From positions 248,001-312,000 of the forward strand of contig NC_049916.1 of assembly GCF_001411555.2 (NCBI RefSeq): a DNA stretch of 64,000 nt, given 5' to 3'. Origin of the DNA: Juglans regia (Eukaryota; Streptophyta; Magnoliopsida; Fagales; Juglandaceae). Within the stretch, counting starts at the first letter, position 1; each line of letters opens with the position of its first letter. The notes under the pieces are model-generated. The model was not told where the DNA came from, did not search any database, and worked only from the letters and a program-made list of their open reading frames with translations. Both the position numbers and the translations under genes were made by a program. Shown piece by piece: positions 44,947 to 58,860 of the stretch.

Positions 44947-47899
44947 TAATCTCCCCCTTTTCCTCTGTCTGATTCAACATAACACTAAATCCCTCTGCAC
45001 ATAAGATGAACAGGTAAGGAGATAATGGATCTCCTTGCCTTATCCCTCTTTCTAGTCAAAACAATTCACCATGCTTTCCATTTACAATTATTGAATATGT
45101 CACAGTGGTAATGCAGTCCGTAACTAGCTTTATCTACCTATCCCCAAAGCCCAACTTCTTCATAATTGCCTCCAAGAACTTCCTCTCAACACGATCATAA
45201 GCCTTGGACATGTCCAATTTGAAGGCCATAGTTCCTGTTCTTTCTTTTTTCTTGGTCTTCATTGAATGTAACACTTCATAGACAGTAATTACATTATTTG
45301 TAGTTAGCCTATTTAGAATGAAAGCACTTTGATTACTCGAGACTATGAGGTGCAACACATGCTTCAACCTGTTAGCTAAAACTTTGGATGCCAACTTATA
45401 TAATACATTACATAAACTAATTGGCCTAAACTGATTAATAACATAAGGCTCTTTAGTTTTTGGAATCAAAGCAATAAAAGTGGAATTAACCCCTATATCC
45501 ATCCTACCCCCATTAAGAAATTGTAAAATAGTATTACATACCTCGTCCCCCACAATATGCCAATAAGATTGGAAAAATTGGGCATTATATCCATCAGGTC
45601 TAGGTGCTTTTAATGGTGCCATTTGATGCAATGCTTCTTCTATTTCTTCTCTTGTAAACAACTTTTGCAATATATCGTTTATATCACATTCACCCTTTCC
45701 TCAATGCAGTTCAAACAAATGTCCAAGTCTTCGTCAGTTGGTCTTGTGGAACTAAATATCTCTTTAAAATATTGAGTAAAAGCACCTTCTATTTCCATTT
45801 GGTTCTCCCATGTTCTTCCTTGCAAGTCTTTTATAACTCTGATTCTACTCTTCTTCTATCTTTGGGTTGCACATTAGAAAAAGAACTTCGTGTTTTTGTC
45901 TCTTATCTGGTACCAGTTAACTTTTGCTCTGTCTCCACTTGAAATCTTTTTGTTCCAACAGAAAATCAAGATCCTTTTGCAAAATTTTGATAGCAGCAAT
46001 GTTCTGAGGACCCTTTTCATCTTGCAGTTTCTTCAACTCATATGTTTTCAATCTTATTTCCTTATCACAGTCAATATACTTCCCCTTACTCCAATTGGTA
46101 AGCTTACTGCTATAACCTGAAAGCTTACCCTTAATCTTCTCCTAGTGATCTTGCGCATCTACCTCATCATTCCACCCTTCTCTAATCACTTCCTCCCCCT
46201 CTACATCCTTAACCCATTTTGCCTCAAACCTGAACCTGTTACACTTGTTCATAGCCTGGAATTCTTTTTTGTGACATACCAATAAGATTGACCTTGATTT
46301 GATCTCCTTGCAGTCAAAGTTTCCACAACATATCTCTTAAATATAGCCTTCCACTGAGAATTGGTCAATACTCGATCAAGTCTTTCTTTAGTAAAATTAG
46401 AACTTGCTTGCTTATTACTCCAAGTAAACAAGTTCCCTTTCCACCTTAAATCATGCAAACTGTTACAAAACACAACATGCCTAAAATCTTCTATTTGTCT
46501 CTCAGGCCTTTGCTTCCCACCATATTTTTCATGAGATGACAAGATCTCATTGAAATCCCCATAACACACCAAGCTTGATTAAAACCTGGTCTGAGCATAG
46601 AAAGTAAGGCCCAAGTTCCACTTCTTTTACTAGTTTCAGGGTGACCATAAAACCCTGTAAAAAACCATTACAACATGTCCTCTTGCTCAGTCACTAAAAC
46701 ATGTATATGGTTTTGGGAATAGTTAATAATTTCCACTGCGTACTCATTGTGCCAAAGCATAGCTAATCCACCTTTCTTTCCCATAAAGTCTACTACAAAA
46801 CAGCAATCAAAGCCAAGCTTCCTTTTAATATTCTCAAATTGGGCACTCCTTAGTTTTGTCTCCATGAGAAAAACTAAGTTGGGTCTCTTTTCTCTGACTA
46901 AAAAGCAGAGATCATGAACTGCCCTGGGGTTTCCAAGCCCCCAACAGTTCCAACTTAAGTGTTTCATAATGATTGGCGGGGCTGCTGAACAGCCTCCGCC
47001 ACTAAATGTGCCACTATGTTCTCATCAGTCATTTTTGTCTTTTTTTCTTTTTTCAATAGCCCTTGACTTTTAGAAGTATCCACATCTTCCACCAGACTAC
47101 GTTTTTTACTATCATTCCCATTACTGCATTGAGTATCATACTCCTTACTGCCTTGGGTACCATGTAACCTAGCTTTTCTTTTCCATCCTCTGGTACTTAC
47201 CCTCTTACCCCCATCATTCACCATAGTCATTTATACAGGATGACTTTTGATGCCTTCAAATTCAGTATAAGAGTTCATGGGCCATTCAACCATGTCCACA
47301 GAACCTGGATCTGCTAAAAAGTGCCTTAACACTATAGGCCCCTTACTTGGATTTTCACCCTTCATCAGATTCAATAACACATCCCTCCCTTCCCCCATTT
47401 TTTGAATTTTTGAAAGTTCAACAGCATTATCCCTTTTATCCTCAACAACCTTATCATTATCATTTTCAGAATTAAACCCACCGGGTTGTATGCTATCCAA
47501 ACTCTCTTTATTTGAATTCATACTCCCATCCCTGTCATTCCTTATCTTATCTTGATTAACATAATTCCCTATCTTTTCTCCCCTATCCCCTGAAATCTTT
47601 GCATGTCATCTTGCCTCACCGGAATATTCCTCATCTCAGACTCTTCCCTAGCCACCACCTTCTTCCATCCTTGTTGTTCTGAACTAGTCCACCCCTTTTG
47701 TTCATCCCTACTGAAATGATCAGTAGGTCTTCTTCTGGACACTGGCTCAGCACGTAGCCATGCACCAAATTGATCATGATTAGTAGCCCCTTCCGGATTA
47801 CTGACTCCCTTACACCCCTGACTATCATGCATCATTCTTCCACATTTAATACAAAGTTTAGGACCTTTTTCATATCACGGGAATCCATATACTAGATTC

Positions 47900-48088
47900 C
47901 TTAACTTTCAACATTCTCCTCCTTGCAATCTCATCTCATCTTATTTAATCATTACAATTATTCTAAACTCTCACACAAAAGACAATGAATAATTCAATTT
48001 TTTCAAATCATAAAGTAAAAATTATATTATAATAATATTTTATATATTTTCAACTTTTATCTTGTCTATCTTGTAATTAAACACGGGG
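47900..48088. mobile_element. Partial Tourist-like MITE
   Basis: The right end reads, on the minus strand, GGCCCCGTGTTTAATTACAA followed by GATAGACAAGATAAAAG. The left part has AATCTCATCTCATCTTATTT. No left terminal repeat or target copy was found, so the left end is truncated at or near the LINE 2 end. Confidence 0.6.
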
Positions 48089-48818
48089 CCTTTTTTTTTT
48101 TGAAAAAGTTATTATGTTTGGTTAATGTGCAGTTCTCTTGATCTCATTAACTTTGAGCCCTTAATTTCTCACTCCGCACTCGGCCGGATCTTCCGCTTGT
48201 GGTGCAAAGCTCAAATCGGTTTTAGTGCCTTTTAGATCAATGTCATTAGTGGCTTCTTTAATTCTATTTACTGCCAATTGCCGTTTCTTTTGTTTTTAAG
48301 CGTCCACTATATATTCAAATCATATTATTTACTCTATATATTTAGTAAAAAAGCCAAATCTCTTTATTACCCAATTTTAGCTGATGTCTTTGAGGTAGGG
48401 GTCACAACTTGTATTCGCGGATATCATTTCAAGTTATGGAGATTTGACTAAATGAGTCAACTTAAACTCGATTCATTAAGCTCAATCAGTTAGACCTTTA
48501 AATCTTAATAAAACTAATTTAAATAACGAGTCGTATCGTATTACCCATTTAATAATTAATTTATAAATAAATCAACACGATTCAGTTCAACTCGTTTCAT
48601 ATAATTGAGTTGAACTGATCTGCATAAGTAATTTGATCTAATTAATATAATTTTACATAAAAGTTAAATTCTATATATATTATTAGCTACAATATCTAAA
48701 AAAAAGATTATCTATTAACAAAAAATATTAATATTTTTAGACTTTAACTTATAATAAAACCAATATTACAAACCCAATATAACAAATATGAGCATAGGTC
48801 TAGAATTACAATCCTAAC
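48089..48818. other. Intergenic, no gene seen
   Basis: AT-rich sequence with CTCAATTAAAC/AACTCG-type low-complexity stretches around 48,440-48,620; no supported ORF. Confidence 0.5.
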
Positions 48819-49581
48819 TAGGGTTGTAAGTAATTCAGTCCGGACCAGCAAAACGACCAAACCAAAATTTTTCAGTCTGGATCGAAACGGACCGAATTCT
48901 GTACCAATCGATCTCAGTCCCAAAATATGTGGACTGATGAAATTCAGTCTGGTTTTGGGATCTACAAATTTTGGACCAGACTGGACCAAATCAAAACAAA
49001 CCCCTATATAATTTAATTTATTATTTTTATATAATAATTATATAAGTTAATGATATAATTTTCATCTAATTTATTATCATTAGCCATATAAAATATAAAA
49101 TAATATATGCTTTTAATAATAAATCATAAATCATATGATAATTTATGTCATTATATGTAAATAGTTAATACATCATACATTCATACATACTCTATGTATA
49201 ATGAAATTATTTGATATTCATTAACCATATATAAAATCTATAGCATTATTAATAATTATGCATACTAGAAAATAAAGTCTAAGTTAGTAAGTAGTAACTA
49301 TCAACATCAGAAATATAATTATAGTAAAATATTTTTTTAATGAGTTAGTTACTTAATCCACATTAATAATTCACTTAATTTTAATTTTTTATTAATTTAT
49401 TGGAAAAAAAAAGATGAAAACAATAATAAAATAATTAAATCGGACCAAAAGGATTGACCGGACCGAACCGATAGCTACCGGTCCGGTTTGGTCCCTATGG
49501 ATGTTTGGTCTAGTCCGGTCTGGAGAAAATGATGGATCAAAAATTTTAGTCCATCACCAGACCGGACCGATTTACACCCTT
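48819..49581. mobile_element. hAT-like non-autonomous element, 763 bp
   Basis: Ends TAGGGTTGTAAGTAATTC and the inverse of TAAGGGTGTAAATCGG, with CGGACC/GGTCCGG motifs just inside both ends. Flanks AATCCTAAC (48,810-48,818) and AATCCCAAC (49,582-49,590) differ at one base and look like the target duplication. The interior is AT-rich with no transposase. Confidence 0.8.
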
Positions 49582-49590
49582 AATCCCAAC

Positions 49591-50967
49591 AATAAGAATA
49601 TAAGCATAATGAGAAATACCAATATTACAATCCAAAAATAATAAAATTGTAGTTTAGAAATAAAATCTAAATTGGTTATTTCAAGTTAAGCGGATTGATC
49701 TGTTCTTGATCTATTTATATCAAATCCAAACCCGCTAATTTTGTATCATGTTTAAGTTGGGTCATGGCTAGTATTATATATTGTCATCCTTATTTTGAAG
49801 TCATGTTTTATTACTCTTATTAGACTTCTCGACTTTCTAATAATTAAAGTGTGGTAGTCTCTTTTTTTTTAGTACAAGAGAGAGAAGTTCAATAAAAAAT
49901 AAGAAGCAAAGTGTGTGGATACTCTTGAAACTTTTGCAGACAAGAGAGAGGTATTTTTTCTAGTGGAGCTTTGGGCTCAATTATTTATGTAGAGTTGATT
50001 CGAGCTATACGATAATTAGTTGAATTTTTGTATCAGCCTGAAGGAGACAAGTTAAGAGGAGGTTTATTGTAATGACTCATTCGAAACTTTATTTACCGCA
50101 ATGGACTTGAATCTCTTTAAAAATATCGAGATTTCTGTGCTCAGTCTAAACTAGTTTCATTTTAATTTTAATTTCATTGTAATTATTATTTTATTACTGT
50201 GATATCTCCAACCATATTTTTGTTTCTCAATAAACTACTCATAATCAAATTCAAGTTTCAATGAAGAAAAACCTTATTTTATAGTGGTAAAAGAAACAAG
50301 AGGAGTTAACACTGAACCAATAAACATGTCGATTAAGTGATAAATCTTTCACATTTTCAAAATTGCTAATCCTCTTAATAACTCAAAGTAATGTCAAAAT
50401 ATTCTAAAATAAGTTTTGCTACTTGCAAGTCTGGTGTCTCAACAACACATCACTTATTGTAAGATCTATTATAGTTATAAAAAAGTTCAAATACTAATAT
50501 TCTTAAACTTTTTGAGTATAAAAACTCTAAAGTATATCATCAATCTAAAATAATGATATAGCAATTGTTACACCTTGGAGCCCGATTTAATAAGCCTAGT
50601 ATTTCCCATACCACCTAAGCTTAATTTGTATGTTATTGTCAAAATCAACCCACCAAATTGTTTGAAGGGCCAAGGAATTTAAGCAAAATTAAATAAACAT
50701 TATTAAAAAACAGATTAAAACCAAGAAATATTAACTAATTTTGGGTGGCCCAAGCCGCCACATAGGTGGCTACGTCCTAGCTACCACTGGGATGGTCCTA
50801 GCCACCGAGGTCGAGTCCTATCTGGGGTGGGAAAGGGTTCACTTCCTGCGCCTTCTCCCTCACATCAATTCCTTGTTTTTTCTGTATATTTATTCCTATT
50901 TGTTGAATTAGTTAATAATTTTTTGTTTTAATAATGCTTATATATTTGTTTTGTATTTTTTTCTTGA
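49591..50967. other. Intergenic, no gene seen
   Basis: AT-rich sequence between the hAT-like element and the third LINE. No coding region supported. Confidence 0.5.
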
Positions 50968-53900
50968 AAACTTTTTTTTTTTCTTGAAAGGAAAACTTCA
51001 TTTTATAAAAACTTTAACTATTACATAGCTTTTCTCCTAAGATAACATCAATAATCTTGAAAGGTCCCTCCTCTAACCACACCCTCTCACAATCTGTTTT
51101 CATAGCCAACTGTGCTACCATATGAGCAGCCTTATTACCAGATCTATAGATAAAAGAAAGCCGCCACCGAGAAAACAAATCCATCATCTACTTTATATCA
51201 TCTATTACTTGCCCCATCCTGGAGTCATAATCTGGATTAGAGTTAACAACATCAATAACTGTCTTGACATCACCTTCAAATTCAACCTTATTAAAACCCA
51301 ATTCACTGCACAGTTCAATAGCTCTAAATAAGGCATAGCTTTCAGCTAGAAAAATTGAGGATACACAATCCCTTGGAGCAGAGAGAACAGCTTACAAATC
51401 CCCTTCACTATCTCTTATAACAACACCCATACCCATCATTTCATTCCCTTTATATAAGCAGCATCAAAATTGACTTTAAAATAATGCGAAGTTGATGGTC
51501 TCCACCTCTATCCTCCTTCCCCTATTTGATCTCTTACTGCTATACCAGCCTGCTTTTGAAGCACTTGCTTATAAGAACACAAATCAGCCATAGTCAATTC
51601 TAAAATTGCTGCAAGGTATTTAAATTTGTTTTCAAAAACAAAAAGCATTTCTCCTTGACCATGTTCTATGAAGAATGACTGAAACCAGCTCCAATTGTTT
51701 CAAGTCTAACCTCTTGTATAATGTAGACCACAACATCTCAAAATCAGCAAAATTCTTTTGCCATTTCTTAACAGGGCTTGCATCTCCACCCTCACACATC
51801 TGCTGCTGCAGATCAGGTCCACAAAACATGCACCATAGACTCTTCATCCCTTCTACAAATTGGGCATAGACTGCTGTCAATCACTTGTTTTTTAAACAGA
51901 TTACCTATAGTAGGTAAAATGTTGTTTAGAGCTTCCACACAAATTATTTTATCTTCCCTGAAACCCCCATTTGCCATATCTTTTTCCACTATTCTTCATC
52001 CTTCACCCAGCTTGAAGACTCTCATTGATTGTCTATTCTACATGAAATCTTCATAATATGCACTATTTACAGTAACCAGTCCCTTGGTTGAACCCTTTCA
52101 AATAAACCTGTCATTTGTTCCCCTCTTGCTTATTGGAATAGCACAAATTACTTTTGCTTCCTCCTCATTAAAAACAGTTGCAATTACTTCTTTTCTCCAC
52201 ATCTTCTTATCACCATCAATTAATGCATCCACTCTTGCTTTAGAATCAAGAGTATTAATTGGTGTTTGTACCTGGTATGTGGATGGCCTAGGCAACCACT
52301 TGTCTTTCCAAATTCTTATGTATTTTCCATTCCCCACCCGCCACACAAGACCTCTTTTAACCAAATCCAAGCTTGACCAAAGGCTCCTCCAGATGAATGA
52401 AGGACAAGATCCTAGTTTTGCCTCCAACAACTCACCATGCTGAAAATACTTATCCTTAAAAATGCAAGCCACCATTGAAGAAGGTTCCTTTAAGAGCCTC
52501 CATCCTTTCTTAGCAAGCAAAATTCTATTAAAACAGTTGAGATCTCTAAAACCTAAGCCTCCCTTTCCTTTCATCACTCCAAACTTTTCCCAACTTCTCT
52601 AGTGAATGCCTCTCTCAGATCTCCCATGACTCCATCAAAATCAAGACAACATTGCTTCAATTTTCTTCAATAAATTCCTTGGTAATTTGAACACACTTAT
52701 AGTGTATGCAGGTATAGCCTGCAAAACACTTTTAATAAGTATTTCTTTCCATGCAGTGGATAGTAGCTCAATCTTCCAGCTGTTAATTCTCTTCCATATT
52801 TTCTCATTCAGTCCTCTAAAAGAATTATACTTTGACCTTCCCACAATTGTTGGAATTCCCAAATACTTGTTATAATTATTGCACACCACCCCATCAGCCT
52901 GCTGCAAAATGAAATCCCTAGTGGCAACCTTTGTATTAGAACTGAAGAGAATGCTAGTCTTCTGCTTGTTTAAAGTTTGGCCTGCAACACTTTCATAATG
53001 AGCCAAAAGATTATTAACATAGCACCATTCCTCCTATTTAGCTCTACAAAATATCACACAATTATCAACAAATAGTAAATGATTAATCCTTATACCTCTC
53101 CATGAAACTGCTACCCCTTTAATGGCCCCTCTGGATTTAGCTTTTTGAAACAAAGAACTAAAGCCCTCAACACAAATAAAAAATAGATATGGAGACAAAT
53201 GATCACCTTGTCTCAACCTTCTAGTAGGTAAAATAGTCTCTCCTGGTACCCTATTAACAATAACAGAATAACTCATTGATTTAACACACTCCATCACCAA
53301 TCTTGTCCAGTCCAGTCCAAAGCCAAGCTTTATCATCATGGCCTCTAGGTAGTTCCATTCTACTCTATCATAGGCCTTTGACATGTCTAACTTAATGGCC
53401 ATACTACCTTCTCTTCCCCTCTGTCTAGTTTGCATTGTATGGAGTAATTCATAAGCTACCATTATGTTATAAGTAATTAGCCTACCAGGTATGAAAGCAT
53501 TTTGATTCCAAGAAATAACCTTAGCCAAAGCACGCTTCATTTGATTTGCCATAACTTTATAAATCAGTTTGAAAATGTTGCATAAACTAATGGGTCATAT
53601 TCATGCATAGAGCTTGGTGAATTTACCTTGGGAATCAAAGCAATATGAGTATGATTGAGATCCCTTGGCATCTTCTCATTCTTCAAAAAATCCACAATTG
53701 CTTTGGTAACTTCACTTCCCACTATCTCCCAATGATCTTGATAGCTACACCAAAACCATCAGGTCCAAGAGATTTAAAGGGGGACATCTGCTGAAAAGGT
53801 GCTACTACTTCCTCATTAGAAGGTTCTCAATCTAAAATCCCTCTCATGTCATATGTGATCCTCTCCTCTACCCCATAAAGGCACTGATCAATGCAGCTTA

Positions 53901-56690
53901 CTAAAGGATTAGTATATTTCAACACGTTTGAGAAATGGTCCAAAAGCCAGCTACAATTTCACCCTTCTCAGTCAAAACCTTCCCCTCAACATCTAGTACC
54001 CTTTTTATAGTGTTCTTCTTCTTTCTTTGGTTCACACAAGCATGATAAAATTTAGTATTTCTATCCCCTCTTTCTAACCAATGCCTTTTGGCTCTTTGCT
54101 TCCATCTGGTATCTTCTTGTTCCAACAAAAAACCAAGCTCATTTTGCAACCTTTTCTATTCTGCCATGTTTTTTGGGCCCTCATTCCTTTATAGTTGACT
54201 CAACAACTTTGTCTTCTCTCCAATTGTCGTTATTCTCTCTTGTACAAAATTTCTAATCCATTTCTGAAGACCCCTTCTACACCCTTCTAACTTTCCTTCC
54301 ACCATTTCTACCCAATTCTGTCTAACAGCCCCTTTCTGCCACTCAGTTGCAACAATAGTACTGCAACCTTCCTCCTTAATCCAATTGGCCTCATATTTAA
54401 AATGAAACTGACTTCTTCTAACAATTATTCTCTCATGCAAACAATCCAACACAAAAGGTATATGATCTAAGCATAATGCAGTCAATGTTTCCATAGTATA
54501 CTCAACATAGATAGTTCTCCATAAAGAGTCTGCCACAGCTCTATCCAACCTTTCCTTGGTAAACGATACATCCTCATGAAGATTTCACCAGGTGAATTTA
54601 TCCCCTCTCCATCCCAGATCAAATAAATTCCCATCTTCCAAAACTCTTCTAAACATACCAATCAGCTTCTCTATTCTTGGCCTTCCACCCATTTTCTCAT
54701 CATTTGTCAAGACTTCATTGAAGTCTCCAATCACACACCATCCCCTTTCTTCTGGCCTAAAAGAACCCAACAAACTCCATGCCTTTCTTCTCAGATTAGC
54801 CTCGGGTTGGCCATAAAAACATGTTAACAGCCAGTTAGAATTGCTCTTCTCATCCTTAACCATCACATTAATATGTCTCTGTGAGTAGTTAACAAACTCA
54901 ACTTGATCTTATTGTTTCCACAATAGCATCAAACCCTCACTTCTCCCCACAACTTCCACCACAATACACCCTTCAAACCTAAGTCTTCTTGCAACTGCTT
55001 GAGCATGTACATAGGACAACTTAGTCTCCATTAAGAATACCACATGAGGCACTTTTTCCTTCACTAAACAGCAAAGGCTTTGAAATGTTTGGGGGTTCCC
55101 AAGCCCCTGACAGTTCTAGCTTAATATTTTCATAATGCTTGGCGGGGCTGACCAGCCGCCACCACCAAATCCATAGACAAATCATCATGTCTCTACACTT
55201 CCTTACTACAAGTCTTCTTAATTCTCTCTGTGGATGAAAACACCTCAACTCTACCCTCCTAGCACCTCTTTTTACCAGATAAACTCAAAGATTGATCAGA
55301 AGGGGACACACCTTGTTCACGGGCTCGTTGCTTCCACCTGCCACCTCATTTTTACTGCCTTAAAATCTGAGGTGATACCGATAGTGAACTGTCCAACCTT
55401 CCCTCCACCTCCTTCAGATTAATCGTTGGTTCAGCTTTCGATTGGTTAAAAAAAAAAAAAACAACAGGCCCATTAAAAAGCTCCTGGCCCTCAATGGACC
55501 CATCCCCTTCCCCTGGCCGATCATGACCCATTATGTTGTCTCTACCTTCCCGCCCACTATCCTCTAATGTTTTCTTTGAAAAGTCATTATTTGGGAAGTT
55601 AGCTTTTGAATCTTTTGAAATCCTCTCCATGAACTCGTCTCTATCCCCATTTGAAATGAAACCACCTATTTCGCCCTCTAACTTCACAACTCTTATCCCA
55701 CTCTTAACAGCTTCCAAAATTATCCCTTGATTCTTGGCCTTTCCTTCATTTGAATCACCACCATTATTCTCTTTTTGCCCCTGATCATAATTCTTCACCA
55801 ACCATCCCTGAGCCGTACTGCCGACGGATCCCTCCGCCTCGCCTCCCTCCTTTCCAGTCTCAGCCTCCTTCTTCCACACCCCATTACCACTATATTCTGC
55901 ATCTGACATGAATGAAGATGACCTATGTTTCACATTACCATCTGCACGAAGCCATGAGCCAAATTGTAAGCTTTTGTTTGCCTCAACACCCAATCCTCCC
56001 TTACCATACGTGTATCCTTTCTCCCCATGCACTAACCATCCACAGTTAAAGCAAATTTTAGGTAGCTTTTCGTATTTGAAATGTACCCACACCCTCTGTC
56101 CCTGCAAGTTAATGAATCTGCCCCTCGCAATGGCCTTCTGCAAAGGCATCTCCACCTTCACTCTCAAAAAGTTCCCCCAACCAATCCCATCATCCTCCAC
56201 TTCCACTTCTATAACACGACCAACTGAACTTCCTACCTGCTAATCACACTCCTTTGTCATCTATCCCGAAGGCAGATTATGAATTTGAATCCAAAAAACT
56301 TCATATTCAAACTTAATCTTCCCCGGTTGCAAAACTCCGTCGTATGGTGAGATCATAAACAAAACATTGTCAAACAGCTAAGGTTTTCCTTCAAGAATCT
56401 TTTACTTGTTAGCATGTGTCGCAAAAGTAATCACGAACACATTCTTCTCCATTTTCTGAAAAACAGCACGCTTGCTTATTCTCCATATCCTCGCCATTGT
56501 GTTAGCAATAACGTCTTTTCCAACGAAACACTCTAAACAGACCTTCCCAATAAGACTCCTCTCACCCTTTTTCTGAACCTCCTCCCCATTCCCAACAGGA
56601 AAATCTATAGTAACATCCTCCTCCTCCGTCAAACGGAGGTGCCTCCACATATCCTCAATACCCTTCATCATCACTCACTCATCCCACCTC
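50968..56690 (-). mobile_element. L1-like LINE 3, near full length, decayed
   Basis: Minus-strand order: DUF4283 N-terminal domain (56,674-56,402); ORF1 with knuckle CFNCGWLVHGEKGYTY, whose last Cys is replaced (about 56,060-56,010); endonuclease pieces (55,100-54,189) with GWCVIGDFNEVLTNDEKMGG; an ORF2 linker (54,149-53,919); reverse transcriptase (53,552-53,034) with KLDMSKAYDRVEWNYLEAM, LRQGDHLSPYLFF and LLFVDN in place of FADD. Then come NNYNKYLGIPTIVGRSKYNS (about 52,890), zf-RVT (52,577-51,632) and RNase H (about 51,400-51,030). A T run at 50,980-50,992 is the A tail. Many frameshifts and stops. It is a different subfamily from LINEs 1 and 2, judging by the unlike ORF1. Confidence 0.9.
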
Positions 56691-57261
56691 ACCGTGGAAC
56701 TCAACTAGGCTTTACAGAAGAAACTTGTTTTCTACACCACCTCTGGAATCCACGAGAGTCTTACTAGAGAGGAGACCCTCTTTTATGAGGACTAAATCTT
56801 TATTTTTGAAGATTTTTTCTTAACTCTTAAAAACTCTTGAGCTTTTCAAAATTAATTTCAGATTGTTCAAATTATTATTATTTTAATAAAATGCCTAATG
56901 TGATATTTTTGTGCCAGGTGTAAGATTCTCATAGATTGTCAATTTGAAGCGTATTGATCAAGGTTTTTAATATCATTCTATTTTGACTGAAATTGTTGGA
57001 ATTTTTTGTGCTGAAATAGTAGTCGGTATATTTTAGGTAAGTGTTCCGTTCTGGGTTAAATTTCGGTCATTTCAAGATATTTATGCATTTCGGTCCGGAA
57101 TGAATGTTAACAACATTTTGATAAATTTCTTGAAACATTAGGACGTGTTTGACATTTTCTATTTCTTTTTCACCTACTCAGAGAGGCTGGCAAGCTATGA
57201 TGAAGGCAAACATGAAGGACACAGTTGTAATTTTTTATTTCTTTTTCACCTACCCACATGG
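56691..57261. other. Intergenic, no gene seen
   Basis: 5' flank of LINE 3 and unique AT-rich sequence up to the hAT-like MITE. No target duplication for LINE 3 could be fixed by eye. Confidence 0.5.
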
Positions 57262-57708
57262 TAGGGGTGGGCAACTGGAGCCCGCACCCCACTATGCAGC
57301 CTTCGTCCGCCCCGCCCCGCTCCGCAATGAGAATGCCTTAGCAGGGGCGGGCTGACCCCACATTTCTTAAGTATGACTATTGTATTGTCTTAATCTCCTA
57401 TATGAAGGTTGGCCTAAAAGGTTAAGACAATCTAAAATACAACTTTAATGAATTTAAATTCTTTTTGTATTTATAATTTATAATTTATAATTTATAATTT
57501 AAATTATATTATAAATTGGGTCCAAAAAAATATTTTTGAACCTAAAAATAATTTTTAGACCCAATGGGTCAAAGGTAAGTATTGGTCTAGGCAGAGGGCC
57601 GGACATATGAGATTTTCAACCCCGCCCCCAGCAGTGGGGAAACCCTTCCGTTCCCTGGGGTGCAGGTAAGGGTTCACCCCACCTCGCATCATGCAGGTAT
57701 CACCCCTA
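57262..57708. mobile_element. hAT-like MITE with GC-rich ends, 447 bp
   Basis: Ends TAGGGGTG...CACCCCTA and 8-bp flanks CCACATGG (57,254-57,261) and CCACATAG (57,709-57,716) with one mismatch, the hAT target length. The first and last ~100 bp are rich in CCCGC/GCGGG, unlike the AT-rich middle. The 68-codon ORF at 57,149-57,355 crosses its end and is not a gene. Confidence 0.85.
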
Positions 57709-58314
57709 CCACATAGAAGCTTTCATGAAGGCAAATTATCTCCAATTTTTTTAATGAACCTAATCCCTAATCTCTCCTGAGTCCTACACGCAGATTAAGC
57801 ATTATCATCTTAGTGAACAATTGGATCATTTTTTTTTCTTCAATAACACTTTTTAAGATTTGGATTAAAAAAGTATTATTGAAATATTTTGGAATATAAT
57901 TTATATACATATATATAATTAGTTTATCTATATATAGACTATCCCGAAACGGTATATCAAAACGGTATTGATATCAAAATATTTTGTTCCAATACTTCAA
58001 CCAAAACATTCACCAAAACTGTATTCAAAACTTTTGTATTGATGCCACTTGACAATCTTACCCATGAATCAAACGAGAGTTGAATGGAAAGAGTCAATTA
58101 AAATGCTAAAATAAAAAACTCAAGAACTTTCTTGGCCTACCCCGCCCTAACTCCTATCTCTTTCTTATCCAACATCGGATAAATGCCATCCGTCACTAAA
58201 GTGAAGAGCAATCAGCTATGCACTCAAATCGCTTGTTCTATACATCACTGCGAGTCGAAACATTGGTGGTATATAAGTCGAAACATTGGTAGTATATAAT
58301 TTAAGGCCTCGTTC
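57709..58314. other. Intergenic, no gene seen
   Basis: Unique AT-rich sequence between two MITEs; a short direct repeat GTCGAAACATTGGT at 58,255 and 58,278 is the only structure noted. Confidence 0.5.
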
Positions 58315-58492
58315 TTTTGGTTACGTAGATAAATAAGATGAGATAAAAATTGAATAAAATATAAATTTTTAATATTATTTTTATTTTAAAATTTAAAAAA
58401 TTAAATTATTTATTATATTTTATGTAGAAATTAAAAAAAAATTGTAATGACTATACGATGAGATAGTTTTGTTAATATAACTAAACTAGGCC
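58315..58492. mobile_element. Tourist-like MITE, 178 bp
   Basis: Ends GGCCTCGTTC and the inverse GGCCTAGTTT, with TAA copies at 58,312-58,314 and 58,493-58,495. The interior is AT-rich with GATGAGATA near both ends. Confidence 0.82.
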
Positions 58493-58860
58493 TAAATCTG
58501 CATCAACACTATACCTGTATTATTTTATTTCCAGCTTACATATTATAAATAAAACATTTTTGCACTCTCAAGCTGCTACCATTTTTTTTTTTTTTTTTTA
58601 ACTTTGTTTGAACCTTAAACCATCAAAACTGTCAATTTACACCTCAAATTACCACTTTTGACAATGTGCACTCTCAATTTATGTCTTACTATTCAAATCT
58701 ATTGAAAAAAGATGCAGCACCATCTTGACAGTCAAACCTTGAGCGAGGTGAAAATTGTCAAAAGATAGTGTTTGAGGTATAAATTGATGGTTTTGATAGT
58801 TTATAGGGCAAACTGAAGCAATAATGATATTTCCTCTAAAACATAAAAGAGGATAAGAAA
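58493..58860. other. 3' flank of the U-box kinase gene
   Basis: About 370 bp without a gene. It should hold the 3' UTR of the minus-strand U-box kinase gene. A T run near 58,580-58,600 is present. Confidence 0.5.

Larger units (their letters stand above)
41745..47880 (-). mobile_element. L1-like LINE 2, most complete copy, decayed
   Basis: In element order on the minus strand: ORF1 part with a CCHC knuckle CIKCGRMMHDSQGC (about 47,830-47,870) and charged tail; endonuclease with LSWNCWGLGNPRAV, FLMETKL and CYGDFNEILSS (46,967-46,300); reverse transcriptase with IALIPKT, QFRPISLCNVLYK, KLDMSKAYDRVE (45,670-45,134) and LLFADNN, a change from the usual FADD (about 44,200); RT C-terminus (43,690-43,180); zf-RVT (42,768-42,517); and RNase H (42,477-41,953). 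It is split by two MITEs and has many stops. The DUF4283 start of ORF1 is missing, so it is 5'-truncated near 47,880. The 3' end is the T/CT run near 41,740-41,758. Confidence 0.9.

Noticed and set aside
50940..56830. Target-site duplication for LINE 3
   Set aside because: TTTTTCTT-type matches at both ends are low-complexity and too imperfect to count.
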